64,000 nucleotides of DNA, taken from the NCBI RefSeq assembly GCF_000473205.1, contig NZ_KI421507.1:4139057-4203056 (forward strand). The letters run 5' to 3'. Shown here piece after piece: positions 57,006 through 64,000 of this stretch. Within the stretch, counting starts at the first letter, position 1. Each line of letters starts with the position of its first letter. Both the position numbers and the translations under genes were made by a program. The stretch is from Pseudophaeobacter arcticus DSM 23566. GTDB lineage: Bacteria; Pseudomonadota; Alphaproteobacteria; Rhodobacterales; Rhodobacteraceae. The notes below the pieces were generated by a model that was not told the DNA's origin, made no database searches, and worked only from the letters and a program-made list of their open reading frames with translations.

Positions 57006-57821
57006 ATGAGCTATGAAACCAAAAGCGCTGGCGCGCTTTCGGGTGGAACGTGCTGCTATGCGGGATCGCGCTTGCCAGTACGTGGCCCCCAAAGAGATCT
57101 AGACAGTCCATATATCGCTTTTCTTGGTGGAACAGAGGTGTTTGGTCGGTTTGTGAAGACTCCCTTTTCGGATGTAAGCGAATCTTTGTTAAAAACCTCC
57201 TGCGTGAACCTGGCTGCGGTGAACGCAGGTCTGGACACCTTTGCCTGCGACAAGGCGCTGCTGGAGGTTGCGCGGGGGGCAGAGCTTTGCGTGGTGCAGG
57301 TGCTGGGGGCGCAGAATGTCTCCAACCGCTATTACCGGGTGCATCCGCGGCGCAATGACCGTTTCCTGCAGGCGCAGCCCGCGCTCAAGACGCTGTTCCC
57401 AGAGGTGGACTATACCGAATTCCACTTTAACAAACATTTGCTGACCACCTTGCAGGCGCTTTCCGAGGAGCGGTTTGCTGAGCTGCGCCGACATCTTCAG
57501 GACACCTGGGTTGAGCGCATGGCGCAGGTGATTGCGACGCTGGAGGGACGGGTTGTACTGCTCTGGGTGCGGTATAACCTCAAAGGCAATGCCGCCTTTA
57601 ATCACGAGCCAGTCCTGGTGGAGAACAATATGATCCAGGCCCTGCAGGACCGCACCATGGGGGTGGTGCAGGTCGATGTGGCGCCCGCCGGTCTGGTGGA
57701 TGATTTTGACGGAATGACTATGGGGGAGTTGGACTTTCCTGCGGCCCAGCATGTATTGGGCCCAAAAGAACATGCGCGTATTGGCAACGCCCTGGCTGAG
57801 AAGTTGCAGGGCCTGCTGTGA
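57006..57821 (+). CDS. DUF6473-like protein of unknown function
   Basis: From ATG 57006 (GGTGGGA upstream) the 271-residue protein starts MSYETKSAGALSGGTCCYAG and has IAFLGGTEVFGRFV, NLAAVNAGLDTF and a long central section with VQVLGAQNVSNRYYRVHPRRND. It resembles DUF6473 proteins of Rhodobacteraceae, which look like SGNH-hydrolase or GDSL-type relatives, but catalytic residues are not clear. The function is unknown. A second, further-upstream start at 56931 is less likely. Confidence 0.75.
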   Translation: MSYETKSAGALSGGTCCYAGSRLPVRGPQRDLDSPYIAFLGGTEVFGRFVKTPFSDVSESLLKTSCVNLAAVNAGLDTFACDKALLEVARGAELCVVQVLGAQNVSNRYYRVHPRRNDRFLQAQPALKTLFPEVDYTEFHFNKHLLTTLQALSEERFAELRRHLQDTWVERMAQVIATLEGRVVLLWVRYNLKGNAAFNHEPVLVENNMIQALQDRTMGVVQVDVAPAGLVDDFDGMTMGELDFPAAQHVLGPKEHARIGNALAEKLQGLL

Positions 57822-57920
57822 TCTTTGGTTGGTCGCGCGGGTAGTATCGCAGCGACAGGCCGTGGCAGAGGCTGGCAGCAACCGGCAGCACCCGGGAACA
57901 GTGCGGCGTTTCAGAAGACC

Positions 57921-57958
57921 CAAAAAAAACGGGGCCAGCAGTTTCTGCGGGCCCCGTT
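57921..57958 (-). terminator. Rho-independent terminator of etfBA
   Basis: AACGGGGCC (57928-57936) pairs with GGCCCCGTT (57950-57958). On the minus strand the stem is followed by eight T, 48 bases after the etfA stop. Confidence 0.9.
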
Positions 57959-58005
57959 CCTAATAGTGCTGCAGCCTGGGATTGCCCCGGGTTGCAACTG
58001 TTCGC

Positions 58006-58935
58006 TTAGCCGAGTTTTTCGGTCAGCTCAGGCACGGCTGTAAAGAGATCGGCAACCAGGCCAAAGTCAGCAACCTGGAAGATGGGTGCCTCTTCGTCCT
58101 TGTTGATTGCGACGATCACTTTGGAGTCTTTCATGCCGGCCAGGTGCTGGATCGCACCGGAAATACCGATGGCGATATAGAGATCAGGCGCCACGACCTT
58201 ACCGGTCTGGCCAACCTGCCAGTCGTTGGGGGCGTAGCCGGAATCGACCGCCGCCCGCGAGGCACCAACCGCAGCGCCCAGCTTGTCGGCCAGACCTTCG
58301 ATCAGTTTGAAGTCTTCCTCAGAGCCAACGCCGCGACCACCGGAAACAACCACGCCAGCCGAGGTCAGCTCGGGGCGGTCAGATGCGGCGACCTTGTCTT
58401 CGACCCACTCGGACAGGCCGGGGTTCTCAGCGGCACCAATGGTGTCAACCGAGGCAGAGCCACCCTCGCCAGCCGCGTCAAAGGTCGCGGTGCGGAAAGA
58501 GATAACTTTCTTTGCATCCGAGGATTTGACGGTCTGGATGGCGTTGCCTGCGTAGATGGGACGCTCAAAGGTGGAGCCGTCAACAACAGCTGTCACATCC
58601 GAGATCACCATGACGTCCAGCAGCGCGGCCACGCGGGGCAGCACGTTTTTGGCGTCGGTGGTGGCGGGGGCAACGATGTGCTCATAGTCGCCAGCCAGCG
58701 AGACGATCAGCGCCGCTGTGGGTTCCGCCAGGCGGTGGCCAAGCGATGGGTCTTCGGCAACCAGAACGCGTGACACACCAGCGATTTTGGCGGCTTCGGC
58801 ACCAGCTGCGGCGGCCGAAGCACCAGCGGCCAGAACGGTCACGTCGCCCAGAGCTGCGGCAGCGGTCACAGCCTTTGCGGTTGCGTCCAGCGCCAGGGCG
58901 CCATCGGTGACTTCAGCAAGGAGAAGAACAGCCAT
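58006..58935 (-). CDS. etfA: Electron transfer flavoprotein subunit alpha
   Basis: The 309-residue subunit has the C-terminal FAD-binding domain ([69 protein letters not shown]). ETF takes electrons from acyl-CoA dehydrogenases, such as the mcd-like enzyme, to ETF-ubiquinone oxidoreductase. Its ATG overlaps the etfB stop by 1 bp, so the two subunits are made together. Confidence 0.97.
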   Translation of the reverse strand: MAVLLLAEVTDGALALDATAKAVTAAAALGDVTVLAAGASAAAAGAEAAKIAGVSRVLVAEDPSLGHRLAEPTAALIVSLAGDYEHIVAPATTDAKNVLPRVAALLDVMVISDVTAVVDGSTFERPIYAGNAIQTVKSSDAKKVISFRTATFDAAGEGGSASVDTIGAAENPGLSEWVEDKVAASDRPELTSAGVVVSGGRGVGSEEDFKLIEGLADKLGAAVGASRAAVDSGYAPNDWQVGQTGKVVAPDLYIAIGISGAIQHLAGMKDSKVIVAINKDEEAPIFQVADFGLVADLFTAVPELTEKLG

Positions 58936-59693
58936 TACACAGCCCCCGCTTCTTTGAGTTTCTCGACCAGCTCATCAACAGAGCCAACCATGATACCGGC
59001 GGCACGGGCCGCTGGCTCGGTGGTGGAAACCACTTCCAGGCGCGGTGTGACATCGACGCCGTAATCGGCGGCAGTCTTTTCGGCCATTGGTTTTTTCTTC
59101 GCCTTCATGATGTTTGGCAGCGAAGCATAGCGTGGTTCGTTCAGACGCAGGTCAACGGTGACGATGGCAGGCATGTTCACCTTGATGGTCTGCAGACCGC
59201 CGTCCACTTCGCGGGTCACAACAGCCTTGTCGCCGTCGATGTCCAGCTCAGAGGCAAAAGTCCCCTGCGACCAGCCCAGAAGGGCGGAGAGCATCTGACC
59301 AGTGGCATTCATATCGTTGTCGATTGCCTGCTTGCCAGCCAGAACCAGGCCGGGCTGCTCTTCGTCGACGATGCCTTTGAGGATCTTGGCAACCGCAAGC
59401 GGTTCAATGTCGCTGTGAACGTCGTCAGCAGCAACAACCAGGATGGCGCGGTCGGCGCCCATTGCCAGGGCAGTGCGCAGGGTTTCCTGAGCTTGCTTCA
59501 CGCCGATGGAAACAGCAATGACTTCATCAGCCTTGCCTGCTTCCTTGAGGCGGATGGCCTCTTCGACAGCGATTTCGTCGAAGGGGTTCATCGACATTTT
59601 GACGTTGGCGAGATCGACACCGCTTCCGTCCGCTTTGACGCGGACTTTCACGTTATAGTCAATCACGCGTTTGACAGGCACGAGTACCTTCAT
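58935..59693 (-). CDS. etfB: Electron transfer flavoprotein subunit beta
   Basis: From ATG 59693 the 252-residue subunit starts [20 protein letters not shown] and has [37 protein letters not shown] and [20 protein letters not shown] (recognition loop for partner dehydrogenases). It binds AMP. An AGGAGAG site lies upstream. The gap before it (59694-60063) holds a 6+4 bp hairpin at 59755-59787 in the etfB leader. Confidence 0.96.
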   Translation of the reverse strand: MKVLVPVKRVIDYNVKVRVKADGSGVDLANVKMSMNPFDEIAVEEAIRLKEAGKADEVIAVSIGVKQAQETLRTALAMGADRAILVVAADDVHSDIEPLAVAKILKGIVDEEQPGLVLAGKQAIDNDMNATGQMLSALLGWSQGTFASELDIDGDKAVVTREVDGGLQTIKVNMPAIVTVDLRLNEPRYASLPNIMKAKKKPMAEKTAADYGVDVTPRLEVVSTTEPAARAAGIMVGSVDELVEKLKEAGAV

Positions 59694-60063
59694 TTTGCGT
59701 TCTCTCCTTAACAAACGGCACACCGCCGAAACGGGCACCCTCTATGCTCTCGCGCTGTTGATACCGGCTCAGTCCGGGGCACAACAGAGAAAAATCGTCA
59801 CGTTGCAGTTCGCAGACGTCGTGTTTTGTCTTTTGCCACGACAATCTTGCAAGAATGTTTCGTGGTGGCTGCTCGCATTTCGCATGGGTCACGCGAAATC
59901 GGCTGGCGGTTTGCTCCGGTGTGACGGGTCCCGGAGCAAGAGATAGCTAGGCGCGAATCGTCCGCCTGTCGATGGGTTTCCGCGCAGATGACGCTGCGGC
60001 GCAGCATGTGACGCGGGGTGCTTTTGTGACGAGACAGGCCACAGCCCGCGTCGGGGAGGTGGC
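59694..60063. other. Intergenic gap upstream of etfBA
   Basis: These 370 bases must hold the etfB promoter and the end of the adenosyltransferase transcript. CTGTTG..CAACAG arms with inner CCGG pairs lie near 59755-59787. Stem TTGCTCCGG (59911-59919) / CCGGAGCAA (59931-59939) may act as a terminator, though it lacks a T tract. No coding frame is convincing. Confidence 0.45.
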
Positions 60064-60636
60064 TCAGCGGTTGGCGCCAGGCACCCAGAGCACGTCATTG
60101 GCGCCATTGTCATTGGCCTGGCGAGAGGCGACAAAGAACCAGTCTGACAGGCGGTTCAGATAGGTCACCACCACCGGGTTGATCTCGGCGACCATGGCCA
60201 GCTCTGTTGTCAGCCGTTCGGCGCGGCGCGCCACGGTACGACAGACATGCAGATGCGCCGCCAGGGCGCTGCCTCCGGGCAGGACAAAGCTGCGCAGGGG
60301 TGCCAGCGCCTTGTTCATTGCATCAATCTCGCTCTCTAGCCGGTCGACCTGGGACTGCACAACGCGCAGCGGCGGATATTCGGCTTCGGCGTCTTTCTCC
60401 ATCTCGGGGCGGCAGAGATCCGCGCCCAGATCAAAGAGATCGTTCTGAATGCGCGACAGGGCGGCGTCCATGTCGCCGCTTGCCTCCAGGCGGGCAACCC
60501 CGATAAAGGCGTTGAGCTCATCCGAGGTGCCATAGGCGTTCACCCGTGCATCATGTTTGGCAACGCGTGCGCCATTGCCAAGCGCGGTATCGCCCTTGTC
60601 GCCAGTGCGGGTGTAGATCTTGTTCAGTACAACCAT
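60064..60636 (-). CDS. Cob(I)yrinic acid a,c-diamide adenosyltransferase (PduO/MMAB type)
   Basis: The 190-residue enzyme has the PduO N-terminal signature KIYTRTGDKGDTALGNGARV, the ATP/cobalamin residues in AYGTSDELNAFIG and the closing RLSDWFFVASRQAN. It makes adenosylcobalamin for mutases such as ethylmalonyl-CoA and methylmalonyl-CoA mutase. It follows a 68-residue membrane protein by 2 bp on the same strand. Confidence 0.95.
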   Translation of the reverse strand: MVVLNKIYTRTGDKGDTALGNGARVAKHDARVNAYGTSDELNAFIGVARLEASGDMDAALSRIQNDLFDLGADLCRPEMEKDAEAEYPPLRVVQSQVDRLESEIDAMNKALAPLRSFVLPGGSALAAHLHVCRTVARRAERLTTELAMVAEINPVVVTYLNRLSDWFFVASRQANDNGANDVLWVPGANR

Positions 60637-60638
60637 GG

Positions 60639-60845
60639 TTACTGGCCTCCCTGGCCGCGCAGGTACACATAGGCCACCAAAAGCACCACGGCGATGAACT
60701 GGAACAACAGCCGCAGCCGCATCAGCTTATTGGCGTATTTATGGTTGAAGGCGCCGCCTTTGCCAAAGCCGCCAAGCCCGAGAACCAGCACCACAACCAC
60801 AGCCGCCATCGCCAGCACGGCCAGAATATAAAGCGGATCACCCAT
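60639..60845 (-). CDS. Twin-transmembrane (HIG1-like) small membrane protein
   Basis: The 68-residue protein has two membrane helices joined by a conserved loop: ILAVLAMAAVVVVLVLGL, then GGFGKGGAFNHKYANKLMRLR and LLFQFIAVVLLVAYVYL. The KYANKLMRLRLLFQ segment resembles HIG1-domain proteins of cytochrome oxidase supercomplexes. It is 2 bp upstream of the adenosyltransferase start, so the pair is probably one operon. A functional link between them is not known. Confidence 0.8.
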   Translation of the reverse strand: MGDPLYILAVLAMAAVVVVLVLGLGGFGKGGAFNHKYANKLMRLRLLFQFIAVVLLVAYVYLRGQGGQ

Positions 60846-60917
60846 TTGATGTCTTCCTTCGCGTTTGCCTGGGCTCTGGTCTAGCCTGTGCCGCCGACCT
60901 TGGCGACAGCCAATTGC

Positions 60918-61748
60918 CTATCTGAGCCGCGCCAGGATGCGGTCAATTGCCCGGGTTGTCAGGACACGGCGCAGGAAACCGGCGATATGGGTTGGGGTGG
61001 TCACATAATAGCGCGCGCGGGGGCGTGGCGATTCGCAGGCATGGATCAGTTTGGCACTCACCGAAGCAGGTGGCAGTTCGAACTGATCCGGCCCGGTGCT
61101 TTCATACAGCCGTTTGAGCAGCTTTTTCTCATAGAGAGGACGAAAGGGCGAATTCTTCCAGTCGATGAAGCGCTCAAAATGGGGAATGGCATTTTCGCGG
61201 AATTTTGAGGTCACCGGGCCGGGCTCGATCAGGGCCACCTTGATATCTGTATCGGTCAGTTCAACCCGCAGCGTGTCGGTCAGCCCTTCGATGGCAAATT
61301 TTGTCGCCACATAGGCGCCGCGCCAGGGGAAAGAGACCAGCCCCAGAATCGATGAGTTTTGCACGATACGACCATGGCCCTGCGCCCGCATGATTGGCAG
61401 CACCTGTCGGGTCAGCTCGTGCCAGCCAAAGACATTGGTCTCAAAGATCTCGCGCAGACCTTCGGTGGCGAGGTCTTCTACCGCACCCGGAAGCCCATGG
61501 GCGCCGTTGTTGAACAGCGCATCCAATGTGCCGCCCGTGGATTGCAGGACCTCTGCCAGCCCGGATGTGATGCTTTGCGCGTCGGTATAGTCGATGCGCG
61601 GGCTGTCAAAGCCTTCGGCCCGCAACCTGTCACAGTCCGCCTGCTGGCGGCACGAGGCAAAGACCCGCCAGCCGCGCTTTTGCATGGCGCGCGCGGCGTC
61701 CAGGCCAATCCCCGAGGAACAGCCCGTGATCAGAATTGTTTTGTGCAT
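60918..61748 (-). CDS. Short-chain dehydrogenase/reductase, full length
   Basis: The 276-residue protein has the complete classical SDR plan: cofactor motif ILITGCSSGIGLDAA, NNGAHG, the catalytic Ser in GRIVQNSSILGL, and Tyr-x-x-x-Lys as GAYVATKFAIEGL. An intact Arg in CRQQAD after strand 2 suggests NADP preference. A C-terminal ~60-residue extension is typical of the retinol dehydrogenase-like group. The substrate is unknown. This copy contrasts with the SDR remnant at 7.3 kb. Confidence 0.92.
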   Translation of the reverse strand: MHKTILITGCSSGIGLDAARAMQKRGWRVFASCRQQADCDRLRAEGFDSPRIDYTDAQSITSGLAEVLQSTGGTLDALFNNGAHGLPGAVEDLATEGLREIFETNVFGWHELTRQVLPIMRAQGHGRIVQNSSILGLVSFPWRGAYVATKFAIEGLTDTLRVELTDTDIKVALIEPGPVTSKFRENAIPHFERFIDWKNSPFRPLYEKKLLKRLYESTGPDQFELPPASVSAKLIHACESPRPRARYYVTTPTHIAGFLRRVLTTRAIDRILARLR

Positions 61749-61801
61749 CTGGTGACCCTGTTTCTGAATGTCCGGCCTGGAGGCTGGGACCGTTCAGAGG
61801 G

Positions 61802-62545
61802 TTATGAGCGTTTCTTGCTCACCAGGGAAGCGGCAACCCAACCAACCTTGGAGCCGTTGCGGGTTCTGATCTGCAGCCAGCCTGTACCGCTGTCCTCCAT
61901 GATCAGCACCTCATCCCCAGCCAAGAGCCGTGCCGTTACCGGGTAGAGCGTCCCGGGGCCCTGGCGCATGTTGACGCGCGAGGCGCGGATTTCGCGAATA
62001 TCGAGATAGCTTTCGGCTGGAATCAAAGGCTGGGCAGGCTCTGCGCCTGTCAGCCCGGTGTTCAGCACCAACCCGCCAGTGTTGCTGCCTGTGTTCCCGC
62101 CTGTGTAGCTGCCTGTGGCAGGCTGACTGGTCATCGCCGCCAGCCCGCCCTGGATATTGTCCATATGCAACAGGCCGGTTTCAGCGGAGGGGGCAAAGGC
62201 GCTGCCAGAGCTTTGCAGGCTGGCTCCGGCGGAGGCAATTTTGTCCAGCGCAACAGCCTGGCGATGCGCAGGATCGGGGGCTGGCCGCGAAGTGGTCTCT
62301 GCCTGGGAGCGCGAGGCCGATGCCTGCTGCAGGACCGGAGCCGTGACCAGGGATGCGGCGCGTATTTTTGCGCTGCGCTGGAAGGTGCTGGCAGCAATTT
62401 CCGAGGCGGGCAGCGCTGCTGAGGTATTGTTGATCTCAGCCAGAGGTTCGGGCGGGCGTTCGGGGGCGACAAAGTCGCCTCCGCCGCTGAGTTCGTAAAA
62501 GCCCCACCCCAAAAAGGCAAAAGACACAATAACTAAGCGCGACAT
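61802..62545 (-). CDS. SH3 domain-containing exported protein
   Basis: From ATG 62545 (AGGGGG upstream) the 247-residue protein has one N-terminal hydrophobic helix (residues 3-17), a long low-complexity linker rich in Ala/Ser/Thr/Gly with a GGNTGSNTGG repeat near residue 150, and a C-terminal bacterial SH3 domain (ASRVNMRQGPGTLYPV to VGWVAASLV). Such proteins bind peptidoglycan or act as periplasmic adaptors. It is divergent from parC. Confidence 0.88.
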   Translation of the reverse strand: MSRLVIVSFAFLGWGFYELSGGGDFVAPERPPEPLAEINNTSAALPASEIAASTFQRSAKIRAASLVTAPVLQQASASRSQAETTSRPAPDPAHRQAVALDKIASAGASLQSSGSAFAPSAETGLLHMDNIQGGLAAMTSQPATGSYTGGNTGSNTGGLVLNTGLTGAEPAQPLIPAESYLDIREIRASRVNMRQGPGTLYPVTARLLAGDEVLIMEDSGTGWLQIRTRNGSKVGWVAASLVSKKRS

Positions 62546-62879
62546 AGCGCATCCCCCTGAACAATAAATCAATAGCGGCAAAGAATGGCGGCACGTCCAA
62601 AGAAGCTGGAACACGGCATTGGACCGACGCGGCAGCACCAAAGGCCGCCATAGCCTAAACTGATCCCCTTAATATAGTTCGAATCTCGACCGAACACAGG
62701 GGAGACTGCCCGGGCTTCTCCCCCTTTTGCCGCGATCCGCACAAATCGGCGTCCGCAGCAGGCCTGTGTCGGCTAGCAGGCCTGTGTCGGCATGCTGGAA
62801 ATGCACCACCTGTCGCAAGTCGGTGGATAAATATGAACCTTCGCTTTACCGCAGCAGATGGGGGAAGTATCACCAAAGC
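62546..62879. promoter_or_regulatory. Divergent promoter gap SH3 protein / parC
   Basis: These 334 bases include an 18-bp-period direct repeat at 62757-62791. No coding frame or clear promoter element is visible. Confidence 0.4.
62757..62791. repeat. 17-bp direct repeat, two copies
   Basis: AGCAGGCCTGTGTCGGC at 62757-62773 and 62775-62791, separated by one T, an 18-bp period, about 90 bases upstream of parC. Confidence 0.8.
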
Positions 62880-64000
62880 ATGAGCGACACCCAAGATAAG
62901 ACCGATGCCCCGCTGCCGCAAAACGGCGAGATTCTGGAACCCCTGCGCCGCGCCATTGGTGAGCGCTACCTGACCTATGCCCTGAGCACCATCATGCACA
63001 GGGCCTTGCCCGATGCGCGCGATGGGCTAAAGCCGGTGCACCGGCGGATCCTCTATGCCATGAGCCGGCTACGGCTCAGCTCTACGGGCGGGTTTTTGAA
63101 ATCGGCCAAGATTTCCGGCGATACCATGGGCGATTTCCACCCCCATGGCGATGCGGCGATCTATGATGCCATGGCGCGTCTGGCGCAGGAGTTCAACGTG
63201 CGCTACCCGCTGGTCGATGGCCAGGGGAACTTTGGCAATATTGACGGCGATAACCCGGCGGCCTCGCGCTACACCGAGGCACGGATGACCTTTGTTGCCG
63301 AGGCGATGCTCGAAGGGCTGACCGAGGACGCGGTTGATTTTCGCGACAACTATGATGGTCGCCTCACGGAGCCTGCCGTTCTGCCGGCAACCTTCCCGAA
63401 TATTCTGGCCAATGGCGCCACCGGGATTGCCGTGGGCATGGCGACCAATATTCCGCCGCATAACATTGCGGAGCTCATTGACGCCTGTATCCACCTGATC
63501 AAATCACCGGGTGCCGATGATGATACCCTGCTGAAATATGTGCCGGGACCGGATTTCCCCACCGGCGGCATTATCGTTGAACCCCGCGACAATATCGCCA
63601 AGGCCTACCGCACCGGGCGCGGCTCCTTCCGGCTGCGTTGTACCCACGAGGTCGAGGATCTGGGGCGCGGTCAGTGGCAGATCGTTGTCACCGAAATCCC
63701 CTATCAGGTGCAAAAGTCCAAGCTGATCGAAAAGATCGCCGAGCTTATCCAGACCAAAAAGGTGCCGATCCTGGCGGATGTGCGCGACGAATCGGCCGAA
63801 GACGTCCGCATCGTGCTGGAGCCCAAGTCAAAGAACGTTGATCCCGACGTGCTGATGAACATGATGTTCCGCAATTCGGATCTTGAGCTGCGTTTCAGCC
63901 TCAATATGAACGTGCTGATCGACGGGGTTACGCCCAAGGTCTGCTCAATGAAGGAGGTGCTGCGCGCCTTCCTGGATCATCGCCGCGACGTGTTGCAGCG
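62880..64000 (+). CDS. parC: DNA topoisomerase IV subunit A (3' end outside window)
   Basis: ATG 62880 opens a frame that stays open to the window edge (373 codons; the full protein is about 750). The active-site tyrosine is in [12 protein letters not shown], and [33 protein letters not shown] and [17 protein letters not shown] match ParC/GyrA; the [18 protein letters not shown] form is typical of ParC. It unlinks daughter chromosomes. The gene continues beyond 64000. Confidence 0.96.
   Translation, partial: MSDTQDKTDAPLPQNGEILEPLRRAIGERYLTYALSTIMHRALPDARDGLKPVHRRILYAMSRLRLSSTGGFLKSAKISGDTMGDFHPHGDAAIYDAMARLAQEFNVRYPLVDGQGNFGNIDGDNPAASRYTEARMTFVAEAMLEGLTEDAVDFRDNYDGRLTEPAVLPATFPNILANGATGIAVGMATNIPPHNIAELIDACIHLIKSPGADDDTLLKYVPGPDFPTGGIIVEPRDNIAKAYRTGRGSFRLRCTHEVEDLGRGQWQIVVTEIPYQVQKSKLIEKIAELIQTKKVPILADVRDESAEDVRIVLEPKSKNVDPDVLMNMMFRNSDLELRFSLNMNVLIDGVTPKVCSMKEVLRAFLDHRRDVLQ

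Noticed and set aside
59911..59939. Terminator of the adenosyltransferase gene
   Set aside because: The 9-bp stem is good but lies about 125 bases after the stop and lacks a T tract, so it is only mentioned as a hairpin.
1..64000. tRNA or rRNA genes, CRISPR arrays, insertion sequences, prophage
   Set aside because: I found no cloverleaf-like stretch, repeat-spacer array, transposase or phage genes by reading both strands; a tool search could still find a short tRNA that I missed.

Overview
The window looks like a 64 kb piece of chromosome from a marine alphaproteobacterium of the family Rhodobacteraceae (Roseobacter group, Phaeobacter/Ruegeria-like). The pointers are a GC-rich, dense gene layout with many GTG/TTG starts; an F0 operon atpI-atpB-atpE-atpF'-atpF standing apart from F1; a probable methylsuccinyl-CoA dehydrogenase of the ethylmalonyl-CoA pathway; the alphaproteobacterial block pckA / chvI-chvG-hprK-rapZ-EIIA-HPr; and a three-gene deformylase cluster ahead of fmt. 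The exact genus is inferred. I see no complete insertion sequence, prophage, CRISPR array, rRNA or tRNA gene.

Layout. 1-4.1 kb: racemase fragment, azoreductase divergent from a LysR gene, EamA exporter, ArsR regulator, and a TauE/SafE permease that seems to start at a non-standard ATC codon. 4.4-7.1 kb: F0 operon ending in a strong terminator. 7.3-10.4 kb: 3' remnant of a short-chain dehydrogenase, a FadR-type regulator divergent from an aminotransferase, and a small lipoprotein. 10.6-18.0 kb: smc, a YbjN-like secreted protein, a lytic transglycosylase, and cbiB/cobC for cobalamin. 18.2-21.7 kb: glutathionyl-hydroquinone reductase, a small unknown gene, an L,D-transpeptidase and a MalY/PatB C-S lyase. 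21.9-24.4 kb: def-def-def-like-fmt. 24.4-29.0 kb: two small stress-type membrane proteins, a VOC protein, a TRIC-type channel, rnhA, a methyltransferase, a LysE exporter and ispH. 29.3-33.1 kb: hybrid histidine kinase, NYN-domain protein, folK. 33.2-42.3 kb: long co-directional run rpoZ-rsh-DUF2062-pdxJ-(unknown)-acpS-lepB-rnc-era-DUF1491-recO. 42.4-48.3 kb: SGNH lipoprotein, probable mcd, TSUP permease, cation efflux protein, dgt. 48.4-55.7 kb: pckA divergent from chvI-chvG-hprK-rapZ-EIIA-HPr-acyltransferase. 56-64 kb: 3-hydroxybutyryl-CoA dehydrogenase, DUF6473-like protein, etfBA, corrinoid adenosyltransferase with a small membrane protein, an SDR, an SH3 protein, and the 5' part of parC.

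Themes. Several genes join in acyl-CoA/B12 metabolism: probable mcd, etfAB, hydroxybutyryl-CoA dehydrogenase, the adenosyltransferase, cbiB/cobC and pckA fit acetyl-CoA assimilation through the ethylmalonyl-CoA pathway. A second block links envelope sensing (ChvGI) to the regulatory PTS and gluconeogenesis.

Most unusual points: (i) a deformylase paralogue that lost both a metal ligand and the catalytic glutamate; (ii) the ATC-start permease; (iii) repeated short tandem duplications at gene ends or in intergenic DNA, one placing TAA stops in all three frames; (iv) a pseudo-receiver-like region inside the hybrid kinase; (v) several uncatalogued palindromes upstream of genes.
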